A DNA stretch of 64,000 nucleotides, from positions 124,001 to 188,000 of the forward strand of contig CABUKU010000001.1 in NCBI GenBank assembly GCA_902492205.1. The letters run 5' to 3'. The first letter of the stretch is position 1, and each line of letters begins with the position of its first letter. A program made the position numbers and the translations under genes. Of this stretch, positions 7,083 to 14,495 are shown one piece after another. The notes beneath the pieces were generated by a model. That model searched no databases and was not told where the DNA came from. It saw only the letters and a program-made list of their open reading frames with translations. The DNA comes from an uncultured Bacteroides sp. GTDB lineage: Bacteria; Bacteroidota; Bacteroidia; Bacteroidales; Bacteroidaceae.

Positions 7083-8957
7083 ATGGAGTTTAAGTACGAT
7101 GTAATTGTTATCGGTGCAGGACACGCAGGCTGTGAAGCGGCTGCGGCTGCCGCAAACTTAGGTTCTAAGACATGTCTCATCACAATGGACATGAACAAGA
7201 TAGGACAAATGAGCTGTAACCCTGCCGTGGGAGGCATCGCAAAAGGACAAATTGTTCGCGAAATAGATGCACTCGGTGGCTACATGGGATTGGTGACAGA
7301 CCGGACAGCTATTCAATTCCGCATATTAAACCGTTCCAAAGGCCCCGCCATGTGGAGCCCCCGCGCCCAATGTGACCGCAACAAGTTTATCTGGGCTTGG
7401 CGAGAGATTCTGGAAAACATTCCCAACCTGCACATCTGGCAAGACACGGTAAAAGAAATTCTCGTTGAAAACGGTGAGGTGGTTGGACTCACTACTCTTT
7501 GGGGAGTAACCTTCCGCGCCAAAGCCGTGGTTATCACAGCAGGCACATTCCTTAACGGGTTAATGCATGTGGGCAGAACCAAACTTCCGGGCGGAAGAAT
7601 GGCGGAACCTGCATCTTATCTTTTAACCGAATCCATCGCACAACACGGGATTACCTATGACAGAATGAAAACAGGAACTCCCGTCCGTATAGACAAGCGA
7701 AGCGTAAACTTCAACCTGATGGACACACAGGATGGCGAAAACGATTTCCATAAGTTCTCATTCATGGACACCAGTGTGCGCCACCTCAAACAGTTGCAAT
7801 GCTGGACTTGTTACACAAACGAAGAAGTGCACAGCATACTTCGCAACGGCTTGCCGGATTCTCCCCTTTTCAACGGACAGATTCAGAGTATAGGCCCGCG
7901 TTATTGTCCGAGCATAGAAACCAAGATAGTGACTTTCCCCGACAAAGAACAGCACCAGTTGTTCCTCGAACCGGAAGGAGAAACCACCAACGAACTTTAC
8001 CTGAACGGATTCTCTTCATCGCTTCCTATGGATATACAAATTGCGGCATTGAAGAAAGTTCCCGCATTCAAAGATCTGGTAATCTACCGTCCCGGCTATG
8101 CTATCGAGTATGACTACTTTGATCCTACCCAACTGAAACATTCGTTGGAATCGAAGATTATCAAAAACCTGTTCTTTGCCGGACAGGTAAACGGAACCAC
8201 AGGATATGAGGAAGCCGGAGGACAGGGACTCATTGCGGGAATCAATGCACACATTAATTGCAACGGAGGAGAGCCGTTTGTACTTGGAAGAGACGAAGCC
8301 TACATAGGAGTTTTAATCGATGACTTGGTAACAAAAGGAGTAGACGAGCCCTACCGCATGTTTACTTCCCGTGCCGAATACCGTATTCTTCTCCGCATGG
8401 ATGATGCGGATATGAGGCTCACCGAAAAGTCTTACCGGATAGGGTTGGCAAAAGAAGACCGCTATGCGTTGCTCACAAAGAAGCGCGAAGCAGTGAACCG
8501 CATTGTAGACTTCACCAAGAATTATTCGATTAAAGCGGCATTAATCAATGATACGTTAGAGTCTTTGGGAACTGCTGCTTTAAGACATGGATGCAAACTG
8601 ATTGATATATTGAACCGTCCGCAAATTACAATAGAGAACATTTCGGAACATATCCCTGCATTCAAACGTGAACTCGACAAAGTTACCGAAAGGAAAGAAG
8701 AAACGATAGAAGCGGCAGAAATATTAATTAAGTATCAAGGTTACATTGACCGTGAACGAATGATTGCCGACAAACTGCAACGACTGGAAGCTATCAAGAT
8801 AAAAGGTAAGTTTGATTATGCAAACCTTCAATCACTATCTACCGAAGCAAGACAGAAGCTCATCAAGATTGATCCCGACACCATTGCGCAAGCAAGTAGA
8901 ATTCCGGGCGTTTCACCGAGCGATATAAATGTTTTGCTCGTGCTTTCGGGAAGATAA
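7083..8957 (+). CDS. mnmG: tRNA uridine-5-carboxymethylaminomethyl modification enzyme MnmG (GidA)
   Basis: 624 residues, the usual family length. With MnmE it installs the carboxymethylaminomethyl group on U34 of certain tRNAs, using FAD. The N-terminal FAD-binding motif VIVIGAGHAGCEAA is at residues 7-20. Other family blocks follow: MSCNPAVGGIAKGQIVREID, AGTFLNGLMHVG and GQVNGTTGYEEAGGQGL. The C-terminal MnmE-interaction region ends SRIPGVSPSDINVLLVLSGR-like. The ATG at 7083 was chosen because 36 upstream codons carry no family similarity and overlap a promoter. It heads the run mnmG-apt-uvrC-dtd-mazG-deoC. A parS-like site lies just after its stop. Confidence 0.97.
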   Translation: MEFKYDVIVIGAGHAGCEAAAAAANLGSKTCLITMDMNKIGQMSCNPAVGGIAKGQIVREIDALGGYMGLVTDRTAIQFRILNRSKGPAMWSPRAQCDRNKFIWAWREILENIPNLHIWQDTVKEILVENGEVVGLTTLWGVTFRAKAVVITAGTFLNGLMHVGRTKLPGGRMAEPASYLLTESIAQHGITYDRMKTGTPVRIDKRSVNFNLMDTQDGENDFHKFSFMDTSVRHLKQLQCWTCYTNEEVHSILRNGLPDSPLFNGQIQSIGPRYCPSIETKIVTFPDKEQHQLFLEPEGETTNELYLNGFSSSLPMDIQIAALKKVPAFKDLVIYRPGYAIEYDYFDPTQLKHSLESKIIKNLFFAGQVNGTTGYEEAGGQGLIAGINAHINCNGGEPFVLGRDEAYIGVLIDDLVTKGVDEPYRMFTSRAEYRILLRMDDADMRLTEKSYRIGLAKEDRYALLTKKREAVNRIVDFTKNYSIKAALINDTLESLGTAALRHGCKLIDILNRPQITIENISEHIPAFKRELDKVTERKEETIEAAEILIKYQGYIDRERMIADKLQRLEAIKIKGKFDYANLQSLSTEARQKLIKIDPDTIAQASRIPGVSPSDINVLLVLSGR

Positions 8958-8966
8958 TATGGTTAC

Positions 8967-8980
8967 GTTTCACGTGAAAC
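8967..8980. promoter_or_regulatory. parS: parS-like centromere site 1
   Basis: GTTTCACGTGAAAC is a perfect 14-bp palindrome, identical to the core of the bacterial ParB-binding site (consensus TGTTTCACGTGAAACA; one flanking base differs). It lies in the 57-bp gap between mnmG and apt. parS sites cluster near the chromosomal origin. Confidence 0.85.
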
Positions 8981-9014
8981 AAAAGATTTAGATAAAGAAA
9001 TTAAATAACTGATT

Positions 9015-9539
9015 ATGAGTAAAGAAAAGCTTATTAAGAGCATTAGAAACATTCCCGATTTTCCTATTCCGGGAGTGCAGTTCAAAGACGTTACCACCCT
9101 CTTTAAAGATGCAGAGTGCTTGCAGGAACTTTCGGACACACTTTATGAAATGTATAAAGACAAAGGCATCACCAAAGTGGTAGGGATTGAATCGAGAGGT
9201 TTCATTATGGGGCCTATCATGGCAACCAGACTCGGAGCAGGTTTCGTGCCTATCCGCAAACCGGGAAAACTTCCTTGCGATGTGATTGAAGAAACCTACG
9301 ACAAAGAATACGGAACCGATACTATCCAGATACATAAGGATGCATTGAGTGAGGGAGATATAGTTTTGCTTCACGACGATCTTCTTGCCACAGGAGGAAC
9401 AATGGAAGCTGCTTATAAACTTGTTAAGAGATTCAACCCGAAAGCTATCTATGTAAACTTTATCATAGAACTGGAGGGTTTGAACGGACGTGCAGTATTC
9501 GATAAGGATGCTAACGTTGAAGCAGTGATGAGTTTGTAA
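9015..9539 (+). CDS. apt: Adenine phosphoribosyltransferase
   Basis: 174 residues. It makes AMP from adenine and PRPP (purine salvage, cytoplasm). The PRPP-binding loop reads VLLHDDLLATGGTMEA (about 117-132). The N-terminal family block IPDFPIPGVQFKDVTTLF and VGIESRGFIMG are present. Length is typical. It follows mnmG after the parS-like site and is followed by a hairpin, so uvrC expression may be partly separate. Confidence 0.96.
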   Translation: MSKEKLIKSIRNIPDFPIPGVQFKDVTTLFKDAECLQELSDTLYEMYKDKGITKVVGIESRGFIMGPIMATRLGAGFVPIRKPGKLPCDVIEETYDKEYGTDTIQIHKDALSEGDIVLLHDDLLATGGTMEAAYKLVKRFNPKAIYVNFIIELEGLNGRAVFDKDANVEAVMSL

Positions 9540-9557
9540 ACTTATTATTTATATGTA

Positions 9558-9585
9558 GGGGCGGGGCTCTGCTCCGCCCTTATTT
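9558..9585 (+). terminator. Terminator hairpin after apt
   Basis: GGGCGG (9558-9563) pairs with CCGCCC (9574-9579), followed by TTATTTTT. It may reduce but not abolish read-through to uvrC 20 bp later. Confidence 0.6.
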
Positions 9586-9605
9586 TTCTAAAGGTATTAG
9601 CACGT

Positions 9606-11420
9606 ATGGAATCCAAGGAAATAAGAGCCAGTGAGTATGTAAAGGGAATTGTTCTCAATCTTCCCGAAAGCCCCGGTATTTATCAATATCTGAATTCCGA
9701 GGGAGTTATTATATATGTAGGAAAGGCGAAGAACCTGAAACGCAGGGTATCTTCCTATTTCAACAGGGAGCACGAACCGGGAAAGACAAGAATACTCGTC
9801 AGCAAAATTGCGGATATACGCTACATTGTGGTAAACTCCGAAGAAGATGCTTTGCTGCTAGAAAACAATCTGATAAAGAAATACAAGCCCCGTTACAATG
9901 TGCTGCTGAAAGACGATAAAACCTATCCGTCTATCTGCGTGCAGAACGAATACTTTCCCAGAGTATTCAAAACAAGACGAATCATCCGCAACGGTTCTTC
10001 TTACTTTGGTCCGTACAGCCATTACCCGTCCATGAATGGTTTATTGGAACTGATAAAGCAACTCTACCCTATCCGCACCTGCCATTTAAACCTTTCACCG
10101 GAAAATATCAGTGCGGGAAAGTTTAATGTTTGTCTGGAATACCACATAAAGAACTGTGCAGGACCTTGCATCGGATTGCAATCGCAGGAAGACTACATGA
10201 AGAACATCACACAGGTGAAAGAAATCCTTAAAGGAAATACTCAGGAAGTGAGCAAAGCGTTGCTGCAACAAATGCAGGAACTTGCCGCGGAGTTGAAGTT
10301 TGAAGAAGCACAGAAGATAAAGCAAAAGTATGATTTGATAGAAAACTATCGCGCGAAGTCCGAAGTGGTAAGCAACATCCTTCACAACATAGACGTATTT
10401 TCCATTGCAGACGATGAAAACTCTGCTTATATCAATTATCTGCATATCACTAACGGATGCATCAACCAAGCATTTACTTTCGAGTATAAAAAGCGGTTAA
10501 ACGAAACGAAAGAAGAATTGCTTTCATTAGGTATTGTCGAAATGCGCGAACGGTATAAAAGCCTTTCCAAAGAGATTATCGTGCCTTTTGAACTGGATAT
10601 AGAATTAAAAGACGTTGTTTTCACCGTTCCCCAGCGCGGAGATAAGAAGAAACTACTTGAATTATCCCTTTTAAACGTAAAGCAGTACAAAGTAGACCGA
10701 TTGAAACAAGCCGAAAAGCTCAATCCGGAGCAACGAAGCGTGCGACTGATGAAAGAGATACAAAAAGAACTGCACCTCGACAAAATGCCGAACCACATAG
10801 AATGTTTCGATAACTCCAACATACAAGGTTCTGATGCAGTTGCCGCCTGTGTTGTGTTCAAAAAAGCAAAACCATCGAAGAAAGACTACCGCAAATACAA
10901 TATCAAAACGGTGGAAGGCCCCGATGATTATGCATCCATGAAAGAAGTGGTGAGAAGGCGCTACCAAAGAGCCATAGACGAGCAAGCTCCCCTGCCCGAC
11001 CTTATCATCACCGACGGTGGAAAGGGACAAATGGAAGTGGTGCGCGAAGTGGTAGAAGACGAGTTGCATTTAAACATTCCTATTGCCGGACTTGCCAAAG
11101 ACCGTAAACACCGCACATCTGAACTGCTGTTCGGTTTCCCGCCCCAAACTATCGGTTTGAAGCAAAACACCCCTCTCTTTCACTTGTTGGAACAGATACA
11201 AAACGAAGTACACCGCTTTGCCATTACTTTCCACAGAGACAAGAGAAGCAAGAGCCAAACCAAGTCTGCACTCGATGAAATAAAAGGAATCGGCGAAAAG
11301 ACCAAGACCACTTTATTGAAAGAGTTTAAGAGCGTGAAGCGCCTCAAAGAGGCTTCTTTGGAAGAAATAACCGCCATAGTGGGCGAAGCTAAAGCTAAAA
11401 TTATAAAAGAAAACCTGTAA
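9606..11420 (+). CDS. uvrC: Excinuclease ABC subunit C
   Basis: 604 residues. UvrC makes the 3' and 5' incisions in nucleotide excision repair. Domains in order: GIY-YIG nuclease (GIY at 24-26, YVG at 37-39, KAKNLKRR); a Cys-rich segment (CLEYHIKNCAGPC); a UVR motif (about 205-240, EEAQKIKQKY) that contacts UvrB; the UvrC homology/RNase H-like domain with ECFDNSNIQG and ITDGGKGQM (Asp catalytic residues); and tandem helix-hairpin-helix motifs (IKGIGEKTKTTLL) at the C-terminus. It is complete and of normal length. Confidence 0.97.
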   Translation: MESKEIRASEYVKGIVLNLPESPGIYQYLNSEGVIIYVGKAKNLKRRVSSYFNREHEPGKTRILVSKIADIRYIVVNSEEDALLLENNLIKKYKPRYNVLLKDDKTYPSICVQNEYFPRVFKTRRIIRNGSSYFGPYSHYPSMNGLLELIKQLYPIRTCHLNLSPENISAGKFNVCLEYHIKNCAGPCIGLQSQEDYMKNITQVKEILKGNTQEVSKALLQQMQELAAELKFEEAQKIKQKYDLIENYRAKSEVVSNILHNIDVFSIADDENSAYINYLHITNGCINQAFTFEYKKRLNETKEELLSLGIVEMRERYKSLSKEIIVPFELDIELKDVVFTVPQRGDKKKLLELSLLNVKQYKVDRLKQAEKLNPEQRSVRLMKEIQKELHLDKMPNHIECFDNSNIQGSDAVAACVVFKKAKPSKKDYRKYNIKTVEGPDDYASMKEVVRRRYQRAIDEQAPLPDLIITDGGKGQMEVVREVVEDELHLNIPIAGLAKDRKHRTSELLFGFPPQTIGLKQNTPLFHLLEQIQNEVHRFAITFHRDKRSKSQTKSALDEIKGIGEKTKTTLLKEFKSVKRLKEASLEEITAIVGEAKAKIIKENL

Positions 11421-11481
11421 CAAATAGGGTTTTATTATTAACTTTGTGATTCAGCATCAAACAAAAGAGAACAAAAGAACA

Positions 11482-11934
11482 ATGAGAGTACTTATACAGC
11501 GCGTCAGCCACGCCTCTGTTACAATAGACGGAACATGCAAATCGGCCATAAAAGAAGGCATGATGATACTTGTAGGTATTGAAGAAGCCGACGGACAAGA
11601 AGACGTGGACTGGCTATGCAAAAAGATAGTAAACCTGCGGATATTTGACGATGAGAACGGGGTTATGAATAAATCTATCCTCGATGCAGGAGGGGATATA
11701 TTGGTAGTGAGCCAGTTCACCCTGCACGCGTCTACCAAGAAAGGCAACCGGCCATCATACATCAAAGCAGCCAAACCTGATATTTCCATTCCTCTTTACG
11801 AGAACTTCTGCCGTGAACTAAGCATTGCTTTGGGCAAAGAAGTGAAAACGGGAGAGTTTGGAGCCGACATGAAAGTTGAACTTTTAAACAACGGCCCTGT
11901 TACTATATGGATGGACACTAAAATGAAAGAATAA
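11482..11934 (+). CDS. dtd: D-aminoacyl-tRNA deacylase
   Basis: 150 residues from MRVLIQRVSHASVT. It removes D-amino acids and mischarged glycine from tRNA. The active-site motifs SQFTL (77-81) and NNGPVTI (136-142) are both present, including the Gly-cis-Pro pair. A GTG at 11446 is in frame, but the added residues are not family-like. The stop codon overlaps the start of the next gene (TAATG at 11932-11936), implying translational coupling. Confidence 0.95.
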   Translation: MRVLIQRVSHASVTIDGTCKSAIKEGMMILVGIEEADGQEDVDWLCKKIVNLRIFDDENGVMNKSILDAGGDILVVSQFTLHASTKKGNRPSYIKAAKPDISIPLYENFCRELSIALGKEVKTGEFGADMKVELLNNGPVTIWMDTKMKE

Positions 11935-12272
11935 TGACACTCGAAGAAGCACAGAAAGAAGTAGATAAATGGATAAAGACTTATGGTGTACGCTATTTCA
12001 GCGAACTCACCAACATGGCTATCCTTACCGAAGAAGTAGGCGAACTGGCACGTGTAATTGCCCGTAAATACGGCGACCAATCATTCAAGAAAGGCGAGGA
12101 ATGCAACCTTGCCGATGAAATGACAGACGTGCTTTGGGTACTCCTCTGCCTGGCAAACCAGACGGGTGTAGACCTTACCGAAGCATTCCGCCGCAATCTT
12201 GAAAAGAAAACAGCAAGAGATAAAGAAAGACATATAAACAATCCTAAACTCAAAGAAGATGGAAAATCATGA
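11934..12272 (+). CDS. MazG-type nucleotide pyrophosphohydrolase
   Basis: 112 residues, all-alpha. The metal-binding motif of the MazG/dUTPase-like superfamily appears as LTEEVGELARVIARK (about 29-43) with a second acidic cluster NLADEMTDVLWVLL (about 62-75). It probably hydrolyses a non-canonical or excess nucleoside triphosphate to the monophosphate; the substrate cannot be read from sequence. It is coupled to dtd by a TAATG overlap, and its 3' end overlaps deoC by 14 bp. The three genes form a tight unit around tRNA and nucleotide quality control. Confidence 0.88.
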   Translation: MTLEEAQKEVDKWIKTYGVRYFSELTNMAILTEEVGELARVIARKYGDQSFKKGEECNLADEMTDVLWVLLCLANQTGVDLTEAFRRNLEKKTARDKERHINNPKLKEDGKS

Positions 12273-13185
12273 ACATCACCATGAGCATACTCATGAAGAG
12301 GAAAAAAGTAAGTATGAAATTGCATTGGGCAAGTATAATACGAATCTTAACGATGAGGAGGTAAAGGCAAAAGTAGCCGCAATCATAGCCGAAAAAGTTG
12401 CCGAAAACGACACGGAAGAAGTTAAGAAACTCCTTTTCCACTGCATAGACCTCACCAGTTTGAATACCACCGATAGCGTGGAACACATCATGCGTTTCAC
12501 TGAAAAGGTGAATAAGTTTGAAGAAGAATACCCCGATTTAGATAATGTAGCCGCTATTTGTGTTTACCCGAACATGGCAGGAGTCGTACATGACACACTG
12601 GAAGTTGAAAGCGTAAACATAGCAGCCGTATCGGCAGGTTTCCCCTCATCACAGACCTTTATCGAGGTAAAAATAGCCGAAACGGCAATGGCTATCATGG
12701 AAGGTGCCAATGAAATAGACATAGTCATTTCCGTTGGAGAGTTCCTGAGTGGGGATTATGAAACGATGTGCGACGAGATACAAGAGCTGAAAGATACCTG
12801 CAAGGAGAACCACATGAAAGTGATCCTTGAAACAGGAGCTTTGGGAAGTGCTTCGAACATCAAGAAAGCCTCTATCCTATCCATGTATTCGGGAGCAGAT
12901 TTCATCAAGACATCTACGGGAAAACAACAACCCGCAGCAACGCCGGAAGCAGCATACGTGATGTGCGAAGCCATTAAGGAATACTACGACCAAACCGGCA
13001 TCAAAGTAGGTTTCAAACCGGCAGGCGGATTGAACACCGTGCAAGATGCTTTGGTTTATTACACCATCGTGAAAGAGATTCTTGGCAAAGAATGGCTTAA
13101 TAACGAATTATTCCGCTTGGGCACAAGCCGCCTTGCCAACCTGTTGCTATCGGACATTTTAGGAAAAGAAGTGAAGTTTTTCTGA
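12259..13185 (+). CDS. deoC: Deoxyribose-phosphate aldolase with His-rich N-terminus
   Basis: 308 residues. It cleaves 2-deoxyribose 5-phosphate to glyceraldehyde 3-phosphate and acetaldehyde. The Schiff-base Lys is K217 in FIKTSTGK; the assisting Lys is K253 in GFKPAGG; the acidic residue D64 lies in CIDLTSL. It is longer than the E. coli enzyme (~259) because of an N-terminal extension of about 55 residues that begins MENHEHHHEHTHEEE, with seven His in the first 12 residues. That stretch could bind metal; this is inference. The start overlaps the mazG end, supporting this ATG. Confidence 0.93.
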   Translation: MENHEHHHEHTHEEEKSKYEIALGKYNTNLNDEEVKAKVAAIIAEKVAENDTEEVKKLLFHCIDLTSLNTTDSVEHIMRFTEKVNKFEEEYPDLDNVAAICVYPNMAGVVHDTLEVESVNIAAVSAGFPSSQTFIEVKIAETAMAIMEGANEIDIVISVGEFLSGDYETMCDEIQELKDTCKENHMKVILETGALGSASNIKKASILSMYSGADFIKTSTGKQQPAATPEAAYVMCEAIKEYYDQTGIKVGFKPAGGLNTVQDALVYYTIVKEILGKEWLNNELFRLGTSRLANLLLSDILGKEVKFF

Positions 13186-13198
13186 CCTATAGGCAGCA

Positions 13199-13310
13199 TT
13201 AAGCTCAAATACCGAATAGATTAAGGTAATTCGTCCCATAAGTTAAGGTAATTACCCGGTACATTTTCATAAAAAGGTCTACACCTATCACATATAGAGT
13301 GTAGGCCTTA
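13199..13310. repeat. Composite element, copy 1: 22-bp TTAAG array plus CTACAC hairpin
   Basis: TTAAG occurs at 13199, 13221 and 13243, exactly 22 bp apart, followed 33 bp later by a 9-bp stem, GGTCTACAC (13276-13284) with GTGTAGGCC (13299-13307), loop 14. The same arrangement recurs at 42246-42353. Confidence 0.8.
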
Positions 13311-13318
13311 TTTTATTT
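13276..13318 (+). terminator. Terminator hairpin after deoC
   Basis: The 9-bp stem (13276-13284/13299-13307) is followed by TTATTTTATTT. It lies between convergent deoC and the polyprenyl synthase gene. Confidence 0.55.
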
Positions 13319-13424
13319 ACCTCTACACTAAATATAAGAAAGCCCTACCCCAATTTCAGAAAACGAAAGGAGAAAGTACCTTAACTATAAGTACAGATAC
13401 CCTTAAACTACTAATATAAAAGGA

Positions 13425-14399
13425 TTATTTCACCCGGTCTACCACATATTCCACATAGGCGGAAAGGGCAGTTTTCAAGTCGGCATTATCCACATAGGCA
13501 ATTAAGTCACAAGCTTTTTGCTTATAATCCAACATCACTTTCTTGGCATAATCAATACCGCCATTCTGCTTGGTATATTCAATTAAAAGGGCTATTTCTT
13601 CTTGTGTAGCCTCACCTGTTTTCACACGTGCAGCCCAATTATTGGCTTCTTCACATTGCTTTGAGGTAAGCACATAGATAGCCGGAAGGGTAAGTTTGCC
13701 TTCAAGCATATCATTTCCGGTAGGTTTACCCAGTTCTTTGCTATCGTAATAATCGAAAATATCATCTTTAATCTGGAAACAGATACCAATGTATTCACCG
13801 AATAAACGGGCTTTTTCAGTTTGTTCCGCCGATGTTTTTACAGAAATAGCCGCCGCTTTGGTGCAGGCAGCAAAGAGAGCAGCCGTCTTTTTGCGAATCA
13901 CATCAAAATATACTTCCTCGGAAATCTCTGAATTGCTTACATTGGATAACTGAAGAACTTCTCCCTCGGAAAGGTCTTGTCCCAAATGGGCTACTACCCC
14001 TACTATATCACTATCGGCAGAAAGATTTGCCTGAACCAGACAGGTCGCAAGAATATAATCGCCTACAAGAACGGCAATTTTATTATTGTAAATAGCATTT
14101 GCCGAAAGTTGTCCGCGACGCTTGGTACTTTCATCCACTACATCATCGTGCACTAAACTTGCAGTATGCAGCAACTCCAAAGCAACAGCCGCATGCAAAG
14201 TAGACTTGGTTACCTCGCCGAATAACTTCGCCATGAGCAGGACAAGGATAGGACGCATCATCTTCCCCCTACCCTTTTTCAAATGAAGCAGCACTTCATT
14301 GAGTAAAGGATTGGAATTGGTTAATGAACTATCAAACAGTTCTTTGAAATCTACCAATTCTTGTTCTATAGGATTTTTTATTAACGACAACTTGTCCAT
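13425..14399 (-). CDS. Long-chain polyprenyl diphosphate synthase
   Basis: 324 residues. It condenses isopentenyl diphosphate with allylic diphosphates to make the long isoprenoid tail of menaquinone. Both Asp-rich motifs are present: DDVVD (85-89, in LVHDDVVDES) and DDIFD (about 212-216, in FQIKDDIFDYYD). The length and sequence around the first motif fit the octaprenyl/all-trans long-chain group better than short-chain IspA; the exact chain length is not determinable here. The gene is monocistronic, divergent from polA and convergent with deoC. Confidence 0.9.
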   Translation of the reverse strand: MDKLSLIKNPIEQELVDFKELFDSSLTNSNPLLNEVLLHLKKGRGKMMRPILVLLMAKLFGEVTKSTLHAAVALELLHTASLVHDDVVDESTKRRGQLSANAIYNNKIAVLVGDYILATCLVQANLSADSDIVGVVAHLGQDLSEGEVLQLSNVSNSEISEEVYFDVIRKKTAALFAACTKAAAISVKTSAEQTEKARLFGEYIGICFQIKDDIFDYYDSKELGKPTGNDMLEGKLTLPAIYVLTSKQCEEANNWAARVKTGEATQEEIALLIEYTKQNGGIDYAKKVMLDYKQKACDLIAYVDNADLKTALSAYVEYVVDRVK

Positions 14400-14495
14400 A
14401 CTAAATACAATTAGAGCACAAAAGTAATAATAAAACGGTTAATACGGTATTTTTTCGTAATTTTACCAGCAAAAATCATATTAAATACTGTCAAA

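Noticed and set aside
9558..9585. GGGGCGG...CCGCCC as a dispersed repeat.
   Set aside because: A single hairpin followed by T-rich sequence is best explained as a terminator.
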